A stretch of 64,000 nt of DNA from Bin5 sp022827195 (GTDB lineage Bacteria; Chloroflexota; Anaerolineae; Caldilineales; Caldilineaceae): NCBI GenBank assembly GCA_965208275.1, contig OZ242331.1, positions 3,534,001-3,598,000 on the forward strand, written 5' to 3'. Shown piece by piece: positions 9,345 through 17,865 of the stretch (positions are counted from its first letter, which is position 1; every line of letters starts with the position of its first letter). The notes below the pieces were generated by a model, which made no database searches, was not told the DNA's origin, and worked only from the letters and a program-made list of their open reading frames with translations. The translations under genes and the position numbers were made by a program.

Positions 9345-9907
9345 TTGTTGCCGACGACGAATCGATAATTCGCATGGACCTGCGGGAGATGCTGACCAAC
9401 CTGGGCTACCTGGTTGTAGGCGAGGCCGGCGACGGGCAGAGCACAATCAATCTAACCTGGGAACTTCGCCCGGACATCGTGATCATGGACATAAAGATGC
9501 CGGATATGGACGGCATCGAGGCGGCCCGGATTCTGACGCAGGAACGGCTGGCGCCGGTGCTGCTGCTGAGCGCGTACAGCCAGCAGGACCTGGTGCAGCG
9601 CGCGCAGGAGGCGGGTGTCGCCAGCTACTTGGTCAAGCCATTTCGCGAGAGCAATCTTGCCCCTGCGATCGAGGTGGCCCTGGCGCGTTTCAACGAATTC
9701 CGAACGTTGGAAAAGGAGATAGATGACCTGAAGGAGACGCTGGAGACGCGCAAAGCGGTCGAGCGCGCCAAAGGCATCCTGATGGAGATGCAGAACATGA
9801 ACGAAGCGGAGGCATTCCGGCGCATCCAGAAGATGAGCATGAACAACCGCAAACCGATGAAGGCGGTGGCTGAAGCGATCATCCTGGCTCATCAGGCGGG
9901 TGAGTAA
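9326..9907 (+). CDS. pdtaR: Response regulator with ANTAR RNA-binding output domain, PdtaR-like
   Basis: Receiver domain (residues 1-125) with acidic pocket DDE near the N-terminus, phospho-acceptor in VIMDIKMPDMDG, the Ser of LLLSAYS and the Lys of LVKPF. A coiled coil follows (LEKEIDDLKETLETRKAVE), then a C-terminal ANTAR domain RAKGILMEMQNMNEAEAFRRI...AEAIILAHQAG. ANTAR proteins bind paired hexaloop RNA hairpins and cause antitermination, so the targets should be transcripts rather than promoters (family knowledge). The start is a GTG inside the kinase gene. The gene is cognate to the upstream kinase. Confidence 0.92.
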   Translation: MERTRIVVADDESIIRMDLREMLTNLGYLVVGEAGDGQSTINLTWELRPDIVIMDIKMPDMDGIEAARILTQERLAPVLLLSAYSQQDLVQRAQEAGVASYLVKPFRESNLAPAIEVALARFNEFRTLEKEIDDLKETLETRKAVERAKGILMEMQNMNEAEAFRRIQKMSMNNRKPMKAVAEAIILAHQAGE

Positions 9908-10682
9908 CGGGAGTCCTGTGACGAGCAGCCATCGCCAGAAGATGCGACTTTCGATCATTATGCCGGTCTACAACGAAATCGGCACGCTGGAAGAGATCGT
10001 CCGCCGCGTGCGCGCGGTGGACCTCACACTGAACGTCGACGGCTCCAACGCAATGCTCGAGAGTCCAATGAAGTTGGAGAAGGAGATCATCATCGTAGAT
10101 GACGGCTCCACCGACGGTACGCGCGAGATTCTTTCGCGCATGCAGACGGATGCAGCAGTTGATCTGCGCGTTATCTATCACGAGCGCAACGGCGGTAAGG
10201 GCGCGGCGCTGAGAACCGGCTTTGAGGAGGCAAGCGGCTCGATTTTCGTGGTGCAGGATGCCGACCTGGAGTACAACCCCAGGGATTACGTCAGCCTACT
10301 GGTGCCGATTCTTGAGGGGCGTACCGATGTTGTTTACGGCAGCCGCTTTCTGGGGGGGCCGCGGGCGGCGATGAGCCTCTCGCACACGCTTGGCAACAAG
10401 GGCGTCACCTGGTTCACCAACCTGCTCTACGGCACGGTCCTGACCGATATGGAGACCTGCTATAAGTGCTTCCGGCGCGACGTCATCGCGGGAATGCCCC
10501 TGCACAGCGAGCGATTTGAAATTGAGGCCGAACTGACGGCAAAGATCCTCAAGCGTGACTATTCGATTTTCGAGACGCCTATCAGCTATAACGGCCGCAA
10601 ATTCCACGAAGGCAAGAAGCTCACCTGGCGAGACGGATTCACGGCTATCGCCACGCTCATCAAGTACCGCTTCCGCGATTGA
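9900..10682 (+). CDS. Glycosyltransferase family 2 (dolichyl-phosphate sugar transferase-like)
   Basis: GT-A fold transferase moving a sugar from a nucleotide donor to a polyprenyl-phosphate or glycan acceptor at the membrane. The domain begins at LSIIMPVYNEIGTLEEIVRR; KEIIIVDDGSTDGT forms the donor site and VQDADLEYNPRDY carries the DxD-type metal motif. GSRFLGG and the later YKCFRR are typical of the DPM1/polyprenyl-phosphate mannosyltransferase subgroup. Its 260 residues lack a membrane anchor. The GTG start overlaps the regulator gene by 8 bp; a GTG at 9918 or ATG at 9942 is possible instead. The large membrane protein follows after 6 bp, so the two probably act together in surface glycan or lipid-linked sugar metabolism. 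Confidence 0.87.
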   Translation: MSNGSPVTSSHRQKMRLSIIMPVYNEIGTLEEIVRRVRAVDLTLNVDGSNAMLESPMKLEKEIIIVDDGSTDGTREILSRMQTDAAVDLRVIYHERNGGKGAALRTGFEEASGSIFVVQDADLEYNPRDYVSLLVPILEGRTDVVYGSRFLGGPRAAMSLSHTLGNKGVTWFTNLLYGTVLTDMETCYKCFRRDVIAGMPLHSERFEIEAELTAKILKRDYSIFETPISYNGRKFHEGKKLTWRDGFTAIATLIKYRFRD

Positions 10683-10688
10683 GCGCCG

Positions 10689-13673
10689 GTGGTTCGCGGC
10701 ATGGGCGTTGCTATAGACGGGTTGCAAAAGAGTCGCCGCCATCGTACGATTCGCCGCTTCTTCCCACCCCTCTTCGCTGCTGCGCTCCTGGCGCTCTTTG
10801 TTCTCCTGCTGTTCTACCGCCTGCTCTTCACGGACCGGGTGCTGGCCAGCGGTGACATTCTCCACTACTTCTACCCCTACCGCGACTATGCGGCGGCGGC
10901 GCTACGTGCGGGCCGCGTTCCACTCTGGAACCCCTACATTTTTGCGGGCGCGCCCTTCCTCGCCAACCCGCAGGCGGCGGCCCTGTATCCACTGCACTGG
11001 GCACTGAGCTGGCTGCCCGTTACACGGCAACTCTATTGGAGCGGCGCCATCCATGCCTGGATTCTGGCGCTGGGCGGATGTGCCCTGATGCGGCGCTGGG
11101 GAACGGGGTGGCCGTCCGCAATCTGCGCCGGTCTGGTGCTGGCGGGGAGCGGTTACTACGGCGGGTTGCTGGGGCACATCAACCAGATGAACGGTGCTGC
11201 CTGGCTGCCTTGGCTTCTTTGGGCGCTGGAGAAACCGTGGTTGGACGGGGAAGAGGAGAAGACGGCCCGTTTCTGGCGCATCTTGATGCGTTTCCGGTGG
11301 TATGCGCCCCTGTTGCTGTCATTTTCTCTGCTGGTTGCGCTCACTCTGCTGGCTGGACACACGCAAACCACCTACATCAGTCTATGGGGTGTGGCCGTGT
11401 GGCTGCTGGTGCGATGCGGGCTGGCGGGGAGGCCGGGCTTGCACCGCCTCATCGCCTCCTCGGTCCTCTATGCCATGGGCGTACTGCTGGGCGCGCTGAT
11501 TGCGGCGGCGCAGCTGCTGCCGACGCTGGAGCTCAGCCAGCTGGGAATCCGCGGCGGCGGTCTCGACTACGCGGAGGTAACCAGCTTCAGCCTGCGTCCC
11601 CTGCTTCTCCACTGGACGCTGCTGCCCTCCTACGGCCTGCGCGACCTGAGCGTTGTCTTTGCCACGCTTGGCTATACGGAGTACATCGCCTATGTGGGCG
11701 CGCTCGGTCTGATTCTGGCCGTGCTGGCCGTGGCCGTCGCCGTGGCCGTCTACGAGGGGCAGACGGCAAGAGATTGGACCTTGGGCTTCGCGCGCTGGCC
11801 GCCCGCCGCGCAGTGCGGCGTCTTTTTTGCCGCTTTTGGGCTCTTCCTAGCGATGGGGCGCTGGAACCCGTTTACCTTTCTGTTCTACCAAGTTGTGCCC
11901 GGCTTCGACCTGTTCAGAACGCCGGCGCGCTGGATGATGCTCTACACGCTGGGGATGGCGGTGCTGGCGGGCCTTGGGGCACAGCAGGCTGCGGTCTGGA
12001 TCGCACGCGGTCGACGGTCACGGGAGAGGGAAAACGTGTCTCGATCCGCCAGCATGGCGCTTCACGCCGCGGTACTCGGTGCGCTGGCGGTGGAACTGCT
12101 GCTGGCCGCACGGGCGCTGCCTCATGCACGTCCTACCGCCCCGCAAGCGGTCTACGACGTGCGAACGGCTCCGGCGCATCTGCTGACGGAGCCGGGACGG
12201 ACGGTCCATCCGGCGGCGATGGGACGTTTTCTAAGTATCAGCGAGATCACCTATGACCCGGGCGACATGGCCGATTGGCGGCGTGTCCTGCGCGGGGGCA
12301 CGGTTCCGCAGCTGAGTGAGGCGGCCTTCACTGAGTTTGTCATCGCGCTTAAAGCGCAGGAGATCCTGGCGCCGAATCTTTCCCTGCAATGGCGCGTCCC
12401 GGCCGTGGACGGCTTTGACGGCGGCGTGCTGCCGCTGCAACGCTACAACGCATTCTTTTCGCTGCTGATTCCGCCGGAGGAGCTGGTGCCGGACGGGCGC
12501 GTGCGCGAGCAGCTACGTACGATTCCAGCGGGGCACATTCTCGAACTGATGGACGTTCGCCATCTGATCACCGACAAGGTGCGGGATGTGTGGTTCGACG
12601 ATGTCTACTACGACCGGCAGATCGGCGCTACACTGACTGCCAGTGGTCTCAAGACGCTTACCGTAGAGGCGCCGCGCAACTTCGCGGCGACAGAGGTCGC
12701 CGTCGTTGGCTCGATGACTTGGAACCGGAAGGGCTCTGACTTGGAAATCGCGGGCATCCGGCCACTGGCGGAAGTCGAGGCGCTGGTTGACGGCGCGCGC
12801 CTCATGCTCGGGCAGCTGCTCACGGGGGGTAAGCACAGGGACGCGTTCCTGGTGGCGGTCGGTCCGCCGGGAGTAGGCGGCTTCATAGAGGCGCCGCTGG
12901 TCCACGTCGAAGGCGACAGCGAAAGACAGGAGTATCTCGCCCGTTTTCCCCTGGCCGAGCCGTCCCATCTTCAGGCGCTGGATATTACATTGACGGCGAC
13001 AGACAAGCAGCACGGCTTGGCCGTGCAGGCGGTTACGCTCATCGACGAGCGCACGCGGACATTCGTGCCGCTGCTGCCCAGCGACCGCGGCCGCTTTCGG
13101 CGCGTCCACAGCGGCGACGTGAAGATCTATGAGCGGCTCGGAGGCAGCGGACGCGTGCAGCTGGTGGAGTCGGTGCGGGCGGCCTCCTCGCAGGAGGAGG
13201 CGGTCGCTTTGCTGCGCGATCATGGGGGTACGGGCGCGGTGGTCGAGGCGAGCGTGGAGTCGGTCAATGACTGGGGGCTGAACGACGCGGCCGGCCGCGG
13301 CGGGGAAGCCTCGCTGGTATCGTATTCGCCGGAGCAGGTCGTTGTGCGGACGGACAGCGAAAGGCCGGGCTTGCTCATCCTGAAGGACGCGTACTATCCC
13401 GGCTGGGAGGCTACGGTCAATGGCGAGGCGGTCGGGATCTATCCGGCGAATGTACTATTCCGCGGCGTGCCGGTGCCGGCGGGCGAAAGCGAGGTCGTCT
13501 TCAGGTACCGGCCGCAGAGTTGGCGCATCGGTCTGCGCGTGAGCGCGGCGGGCGCTATGCTCTGGCTGCTGTTGGCTCTCGTATCGATCCGGGTGGTGTC
13601 AAAGCGTGGGCATGGGCAACACACGCCGGAGAGAGGCGAATCTGGCACTACTTCGCGGCCAAACAGGCCCTGA
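10689..13673 (+). CDS. YfhO-like large polytopic membrane protein
   Basis: A 994-residue protein with an N-terminal transmembrane segment (FFPPLFAAALLALFVLLLFY), a run of about ten to twelve hydrophobic helices to residue 460, a large soluble domain (about 480-930) and a last helix before the C-terminus. DILHYFYPYRDYAAAALRAG and LWNPYIFAGAPFLANPQ are the loop motifs of YfhO/GT-C-like membrane proteins implicated in glycosylating wall polymers or lipids. The segment GLLILKDAYYPGWEATVNG is the characteristic C-terminal signature of the family. It is 6 bp downstream of a polyprenyl-phosphate-type glycosyltransferase, a natural donor-supplying partner. GTG 10689 is used here; ATG 10701 is an alternative. 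Confidence 0.85.
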   Translation: MVRGMGVAIDGLQKSRRHRTIRRFFPPLFAAALLALFVLLLFYRLLFTDRVLASGDILHYFYPYRDYAAAALRAGRVPLWNPYIFAGAPFLANPQAAALYPLHWALSWLPVTRQLYWSGAIHAWILALGGCALMRRWGTGWPSAICAGLVLAGSGYYGGLLGHINQMNGAAWLPWLLWALEKPWLDGEEEKTARFWRILMRFRWYAPLLLSFSLLVALTLLAGHTQTTYISLWGVAVWLLVRCGLAGRPGLHRLIASSVLYAMGVLLGALIAAAQLLPTLELSQLGIRGGGLDYAEVTSFSLRPLLLHWTLLPSYGLRDLSVVFATLGYTEYIAYVGALGLILAVLAVAVAVAVYEGQTARDWTLGFARWPPAAQCGVFFAAFGLFLAMGRWNPFTFLFYQVVPGFDLFRTPARWMMLYTLGMAVLAGLGAQQAAVWIARGRRSRERENVSRSASMALHAAVLGALAVELLLAARALPHARPTAPQAVYDVRTAPAHLLTEPGRTVHPAAMGRFLSISEITYDPGDMADWRRVLRGGTVPQLSEAAFTEFVIALKAQEILAPNLSLQWRVPAVDGFDGGVLPLQRYNAFFSLLIPPEELVPDGRVREQLRTIPAGHILELMDVRHLITDKVRDVWFDDVYYDRQIGATLTASGLKTLTVEAPRNFAATEVAVVGSMTWNRKGSDLEIAGIRPLAEVEALVDGARLMLGQLLTGGKHRDAFLVAVGPPGVGGFIEAPLVHVEGDSERQEYLARFPLAEPSHLQALDITLTATDKQHGLAVQAVTLIDERTRTFVPLLPSDRGRFRRVHSGDVKIYERLGGSGRVQLVESVRAASSQEEAVALLRDHGGTGAVVEASVESVNDWGLNDAAGRGGEASLVSYSPEQVVVRTDSERPGLLILKDAYYPGWEATVNGEAVGIYPANVLFRGVPVPAGESEVVFRYRPQSWRIGLRVSAAGAMLWLLLALVSIRVVSKRGHGQHTPERGESGTTSRPNRP

Positions 13674-13733
13674 TGTATAATCGAGAGACCGGCGGCGAAA
13701 GCAAGAAAAGGCCCTTCAGGTCCCTACGCAGAC

Positions 13734-14300
13734 GTGATAAACACATTTAACCGCATTGTCGTTGTCTTGCTCTGGCTGCTGATGTTGGCGGCCATAGGCT
13801 ACATTACCATCTTTCCCGACGCAGCCTTCACAGCGCTTGTGGAGCGCCTGTCGGTGGCCAAGGAGATGCTGCGCGTCCAGCAGGAGGTTAACGACGGCTA
13901 TTTTTTGATCGGCCAGGTGGCGGTGGGCATACTGGCGGTGATCGTATTCGGCGGTCTGCTGTGGTTGGAGTTGTGGCCTCACCGCCAACGCGGGGTGCGC
14001 GTGAGGACGGTGAAGGGCAGTTCGGTCGAGTTGGACACGGACAGCATTGCGCGCCGTTTGTCGTGGCACCTGGACCAGCTCGCGGATGTCATAACGGTGT
14101 TCCCGGAAGTACGGTCGCGCGGCAACGCGGTTGACATCGAGCTGGAGGTCGAGACCTCGCCCGACATCGACGTGCAGATGAAGACGGACGAGGTCGTGGA
14201 ATCGACGCGCGACATCGTCGAAGAAGGGATGGGGTTGCGGCTGGGCAAGTTGGACGTACGCATGCGCCATCTGCCCTTTGAGGATGAGTGGGAAGCGTGA
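13734..14300 (+). CDS. amaP: AmaP-like alkaline-shock-response membrane anchor protein
   Basis: A 188-residue protein with two transmembrane helices (about 6-26 and 62-82) and a cytoplasmic Asp23-like C-terminal domain (ARRLSWHLDQLADV...VDIELEVETSPDIDV). This is the AmaP layout: it tethers Asp23-type proteins to the membrane during envelope stress (family knowledge; no asp23 gene is adjacent). A GTG start is used. A TATAAT at 13676-13681, overlapping the end of the YfhO-like gene, may be its -10 box, but I see no convincing -35. The 3' end overlaps scpB by 13 bp. Confidence 0.7.
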   Translation: MINTFNRIVVVLLWLLMLAAIGYITIFPDAAFTALVERLSVAKEMLRVQQEVNDGYFLIGQVAVGILAVIVFGGLLWLELWPHRQRGVRVRTVKGSSVELDTDSIARRLSWHLDQLADVITVFPEVRSRGNAVDIELEVETSPDIDVQMKTDEVVESTRDIVEEGMGLRLGKLDVRMRHLPFEDEWEA

Positions 14301-14830
14301 AGCTGAGCGCGCTGTTGGAGAGCCTGCTTTTCGTAGCCGCGGATCCGATTACAACGGGACAGCTTGCCCAGGCCTCAGGCTGTCCCGAGGTCGAGGTAGA
14401 CAAAGCGCTCGACGAGTTGCAGTGGGAGTATGAAGAGCAGAACCGCGGCCTGCGCCTGCAGCGTCGCGCAGACAGAGTGCTGCTGGTCACCAACCCTGCC
14501 GCCGCCCAAACGGTGGAAGATTTCCTCAACCTGGAGATGACAGTGCAGTTCAGCGCGCCGGCTCTCGAGACGCTGGCGATCGTCGCATATCTCCATCCGG
14601 TAACACGGGCGCAGGTGGAGGCGGTACGGGGCGTGGACTGTTCCAACACACTGCGCAGGCTGCAGCAGCAGGGCTTGATCGACGAGTTCGACCGCATGGA
14701 CGGCCCCGGGCGCCCGATCCGCTACGCGGTGACCGACCAGTTCATGCAGCATTTCGGTTTGACGAACCTGGATGAGCTGCCGGAACTGCCGCCGCTGGAA
14801 GGTGAACGGTCAACGGAGGGAAAAGAATAG
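14288..14830 (+). CDS. scpB: Segregation and condensation protein B
   Basis: Winged-helix kleisin-associated subunit of the SMC-ScpA-ScpB condensin, which organises the nucleoid and supports chromosome segregation. Recognised by KLSALLESLLFVAADPIT at the N-terminus, GLRLQRRADRVLLVTNP, and the highly conserved ALETLAIVAYLHPVTRAQVEAVRGV, followed by LIDEFDRMDGPGRPIRYAVTDQF. Its 180 residues are normal. scpA, usually upstream of scpB, is not in this window; the preceding gene is the AmaP-like anchor, overlapped by 13 bp. GTG 14288 or GTG 14297 could be the start. Confidence 0.93.
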   Translation: MGSVKLSALLESLLFVAADPITTGQLAQASGCPEVEVDKALDELQWEYEEQNRGLRLQRRADRVLLVTNPAAAQTVEDFLNLEMTVQFSAPALETLAIVAYLHPVTRAQVEAVRGVDCSNTLRRLQQQGLIDEFDRMDGPGRPIRYAVTDQFMQHFGLTNLDELPELPPLEGERSTEGKE

Positions 14831-14875
14831 AGGAACTCCCTTACCGAAAGAGTCCGGGCCCTATCCAACCCCTCC

Positions 14876-15334
14876 TCATTCGAGCACAGACGCCCTCACC
14901 AATCTCTCCGCAATCCACTCGGGTACACGCGTCATGCGGCCTGCGGCGTCGACGCAGATGTGACGCGTATGGCCGTCGGCGTAGATGACGTCCGTCTCCC
15001 GGTTGCGGATCTTGTACAGGAACTCGATCTGGCGGCTGCGGAAGATCCCCAGCCGGGTGACCACCTGCACGGGATCGCCGAAGCGGATGGCGTTGCGGTA
15101 GCGGCAATGCAGGTCGGTGACGGCGAAGTTGAAGCCGGCGCCGGCAATCTCCGTGTAGGGCATCCCCGCGGCTTCCATCCAGGCGACGCGTCCGGCCTCG
15201 AACCAGACGACATACTCGCTGTGGTGGACGACGCCCATCTGGTCGGTCTCGGCGAAGCGGACGGTGATGTCCAGTGGAACGGCGGCGCCCTCGATGCTGT
15301 TGCTCGCTTGTTCAGGGGCGTTTTCAGTTGTCAT
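14876..15334 (-). CDS. Acyl-CoA thioesterase, YbgC/FadM hotdog family
   Basis: Hotdog-fold thioesterase hydrolysing acyl-CoA. The 152-residue protein shows ITVRFAETDQMGVVHHSEYVVWFEAGR, in which the Asp of ETDQMG and the following H-Y pair form the 4-hydroxybenzoyl-CoA-thioesterase-type active site. It continues with RYRNAIRFGDPVQV, a common strand pair. It overlaps the end of the HepT gene by 11 bp and reads in the same direction, although no functional link is expected. It is convergent with scpB, and the 45-bp gap between them has no visible terminator. Confidence 0.88.
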   Translation of the reverse strand: MTTENAPEQASNSIEGAAVPLDITVRFAETDQMGVVHHSEYVVWFEAGRVAWMEAAGMPYTEIAGAGFNFAVTDLHCRYRNAIRFGDPVQVVTRLGIFRSRQIEFLYKIRNRETDVIYADGHTRHICVDAAGRMTRVPEWIAERLVRASVLE

Positions 15335-15800
15335 CTGCTGCTGTCAGGGGGCGATCGATCCTGTGGGGATTGTCCCGGACCCAACTTTGAAATGCTGCTC
15401 GGATCGTCGCCCAGTCTCCTAAATGATCAACGCAGATCCGGAAAAGTTCGGCGTCGCTGACCGCATGGTAGCGGTGGATCAGCCTGTTGCGATAGCCCGC
15501 CATCAGCTTTAGCATCTCTTCTTCCGCTCCATCGAGGACCCCATGCTCCGCAAGTAGCTGAGCAACTTCCCTGTATGTGCTTGTGGGGTCGCCGAATCCC
15601 TTTGACAGGATGTGACGCCCAATGTCGAACAGTGATTCCAGAGCACGGCGCAAGCAGGACTCGGCCGTGTAGACGTTTCGGCTGTCTGCAAAGAAAGCGG
15701 CTTCATCTTGCATCGGCAATCGCTGGATCTGCCTAAGCATTCGATCCAGCAGCGAAAGGCGGTCCAAAACAACGCGAAGGACGATAAGGGACGGGGTCAT
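15324..15800 (-). CDS. hepT: HepT-like HEPN ribonuclease toxin
   Basis: Helical HEPN-fold protein (DUF86/HepT family), 158 residues. The catalytic and regulatory signature RNRLIHRY is present as R-x4-H-x-Y in MAGYRNRLIHRYHAVS; the R and H form the RNase site. In the characterised type VII system the Tyr is the residue modified by MntA with AMP. An upstream helix, YTAESCLRRALESLFDIG, is also typical. The gene is directly downstream of mntA with a 4-bp ATGA overlap, so toxin follows antitoxin in one operon. All key residues are intact, in contrast to the decayed pair at 3763-4559. Confidence 0.9.
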   Translation of the reverse strand: MTPSLIVLRVVLDRLSLLDRMLRQIQRLPMQDEAAFFADSRNVYTAESCLRRALESLFDIGRHILSKGFGDPTSTYREVAQLLAEHGVLDGAEEEMLKLMAGYRNRLIHRYHAVSDAELFRICVDHLGDWATIRAAFQSWVRDNPHRIDRPLTAADDN

Positions 15801-16267
15801 GTGTCGGTTCCGAGAAGCAATCGTGCGCGCTCCTCCTCCAACGGTGCCAGATCGGCCTCCTGCCGCAGGATGTAGAGGTCGAAGTTGTCGGCGGCGTATT
15901 CGTCCTCGGCGTAGAGCCGCTCACAGTGGATGATCTCGGCGGCGAGGTAAGGGCTGGCACTGTCCAGATTGACGAGATCGACCCGCTGCACGCCAAAAAG
16001 GTCCTCCAGGGAGTGCGCCAAGGCCACCGCCGAGTTCAAATCCAACGCGCTTTCCGGCTCCTTTGGCCCCCAGCCCCGCTCGTCGGCTGTGGAGGGCAAC
16101 CGCACGGGCTTCGCCCCGATGTCGACGTCCGACGGACCGGGCGCGAGGACACTTTCCGCTTCGTCCAGCCATGCCAGCACCTCGCGGGCGCGGCTGCCGA
16201 AACTGTAGAGAATTACGATTCGGTGCTGCCGGCAGACAGCCTCGAGCGCGGCGCGTCTTTGATTCAT
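15797..16267 (-). CDS. mntA: MntA-like nucleotidyltransferase antitoxin
   Basis: MNT-fold adenylyltransferase, 156 residues, expected to inactivate HepT by adding AMP to the Tyr of its R-x4-H-x-Y motif (family knowledge). The catalytic loop starts with ILYSFGSRAREV and the metal-binding pair is SDVDIGAKP, with the third acidic residue in VQRVDLVNLD. Between GS and DVD there are about 21 residues rather than the usual ten to twelve: an extra stretch, LAWLDEAESVLAP, is inserted. The C-terminal half (ASPYLAAEIIHCERLYAEDEY) matches the family. A ladder of 7-nt repeats lies about 90 bp upstream of its start. Confidence 0.88.
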   Translation of the reverse strand: MNQRRAALEAVCRQHRIVILYSFGSRAREVLAWLDEAESVLAPGPSDVDIGAKPVRLPSTADERGWGPKEPESALDLNSAVALAHSLEDLFGVQRVDLVNLDSASPYLAAEIIHCERLYAEDEYAADNFDLYILRQEADLAPLEEERARLLLGTDT

Positions 16268-16355
16268 GGCAAGTGCTGATGGTCGAGCTCCAGTGAAAAG
16301 AAATCAGTGATCCGCGATCAGCGGTCAAACTCTATTTGCGTCACTCCGGCCACGA

Positions 16356-16390
16356 ACCACTGGCCACCGACCACTGACCACTGACCACTG
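16356..16390. repeat. Five tandem 7-nt repeats (ACCACTG type)
   Basis: Five consecutive heptamers: ACCACTG, GCCACCG, ACCACTG, ACCACTG, ACCACTG. They lie between the 3' end of lpd and the start of mntA, five bases after the lpd stop. They belong to a family of short intergenic tandem repeats seen elsewhere in this window with 7- or 14-nt units. Confidence 0.85.
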
Positions 16391-16394
16391 CAGT

Positions 16395-17825
16395 CTACAT
16401 ATGGATTGCCAGCCCCTCGACACCATGGGCCGCCTCCATCACCACTTCGGCCAGCGTCGGGTGGGCATGCACGTTGTGGGCGATCTCCGCCGGCGTCAGT
16501 TCCATCATCTGCGCCAGCGTCAGCTCCGGAAGCAGCTCGGTCGCGTTCGGGCCGACGATGTGCGCGCCAAGGATTTCGCCGTATCTCTGATCGGCAACGA
16601 TCTTAACGAAGCCGGTGCGGACGCCCTGCGCCTGGGCCGCTCCGTTTGGCATGAAGGGGAACTTGCCCACGTTCACGGTGTAGCCGGCTGCCTGCGCCTG
16701 CGCTTCGGTCATGCCCATACTGGCAACCTGGGGCACGCAGAACGTGCAACGCGGCATGAAGGTGTAGCGCTCAGCCGGTATCGGGGTTGTCGGCTGGCCT
16801 GCAATGTGCTCGGCGGCCACAACCGCCTGCGCGCTGGCTACGTGCGCCAAGGGCATTTTGCCGGTGCAGTCGCCGATTGCGTAGACGTTGGCGCGGCTGG
16901 TGCGCATGAATTCGTCGATTTCGATGTACCCTTCGCGGCTGCGCTCCACAGCGGCCGCGTCGAGTCCGAGCTCCTCGGTGTTGGGCGTGATGCCGATCGC
17001 CAGCAGTACCTTCTCGACTTCGACCGTCTGCGTACTTTCGTCCGTAACATTCCTGACTGTCACCTTGACCGACCGTACCGCGACGTCAAAGCTTTCTGTA
17101 CGGCTCGACGTCAACACGGTGATGCCGCGCCGCTCGAAGGCGCGCACGACCTCCTGCGCCACTTCGGCATCCTCCAGAGGCAGCGCCTGATCCAACATTT
17201 CGACAACCGTCACCTGCGCGCCGTAGGTGGCATAGATGTGGCCCAACTCCATGCCGATCGGGCCTGCCCCAACCACAAGCATAGACTCGGGGATTTCAGA
17301 CAGGCGGATGGCGTGACGATACTGGAGAACGCGGTCGCCGTCGGCTTCGATGCCGGGCAGATCGCGGGCACGGGCGCCCGTCGCAATGATGAAGCTGCGC
17401 GCGGAAACCGTACGCGGTTCGGCTCCCGGGTTAAGCGGCCCGGCACCGACCTGCACGCTGTTGGCGTCGATGAAGCGAGCATGGCCTTCGATGACGTCGA
17501 TATTGTTTTTGCGCATGAGGAAGCCGACGCCCTTTGTCTGGCGGGAGACGATCTGCAGCGAACGATCGACCGCGGCGCCGTAGTCGACTTGCAGGTTGTC
17601 GAAGGTGAGCCCGAACTCTTGCGCGTGCCGGAGCGTGTCGAGCACTTCGGCGCTCTTGACGAGGGACTTCTTGGGAATACAGCCCCAGTTAAGACAGACG
17701 CCGCCCAGGTGCTCGCGCTCGATCAGGGCGGTCTTGAGGTTCAGTTGGGCGCCGCGAATCGCGGCCACATAACCGCCCGGCCCGGAGCCGATGACGATCA
17801 GGTCATAGTCGTAGTTGCTTGCCAC
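16395..17825 (-). CDS. lpdA: Dihydrolipoyl dehydrogenase (E3)
   Basis: FAD-dependent disulfide oxidoreductase that reoxidises the dihydrolipoyl arm of 2-oxoacid dehydrogenase complexes with NAD+. The N-terminal FAD motif is DLIVIGSGPGGYVAAIRGAQ. The redox disulfide is in GGVCLNWGCIPKKSL (CxxxxC). The NAD-binding loop is MLVVGAGPIGMELGHIY. VYAIGDCTG is the second FAD contact, and the C-terminal interface HAHPTLAEV carries the catalytic His with its Glu partner (MEAAHG). Length 476 is normal. It lies 40 bp downstream of the E2 gene on the same strand. Confidence 0.96.
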   Translation of the reverse strand: MASNYDYDLIVIGSGPGGYVAAIRGAQLNLKTALIEREHLGGVCLNWGCIPKKSLVKSAEVLDTLRHAQEFGLTFDNLQVDYGAAVDRSLQIVSRQTKGVGFLMRKNNIDVIEGHARFIDANSVQVGAGPLNPGAEPRTVSARSFIIATGARARDLPGIEADGDRVLQYRHAIRLSEIPESMLVVGAGPIGMELGHIYATYGAQVTVVEMLDQALPLEDAEVAQEVVRAFERRGITVLTSSRTESFDVAVRSVKVTVRNVTDESTQTVEVEKVLLAIGITPNTEELGLDAAAVERSREGYIEIDEFMRTSRANVYAIGDCTGKMPLAHVASAQAVVAAEHIAGQPTTPIPAERYTFMPRCTFCVPQVASMGMTEAQAQAAGYTVNVGKFPFMPNGAAQAQGVRTGFVKIVADQRYGEILGAHIVGPNATELLPELTLAQMMELTPAEIAHNVHAHPTLAEVVMEAAHGVEGLAIHM

Positions 17826-17865
17826 AGATTCCTCCGCACGGCCGGTGGCCGCGTATTTTTGCGGT

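Noticed and set aside
13676..13681. TATAAT before the AmaP-like gene as a promoter
   Set aside because: No acceptable -35 at 16-18 bp; it overlaps the stop of the upstream gene, so read-through is as likely.
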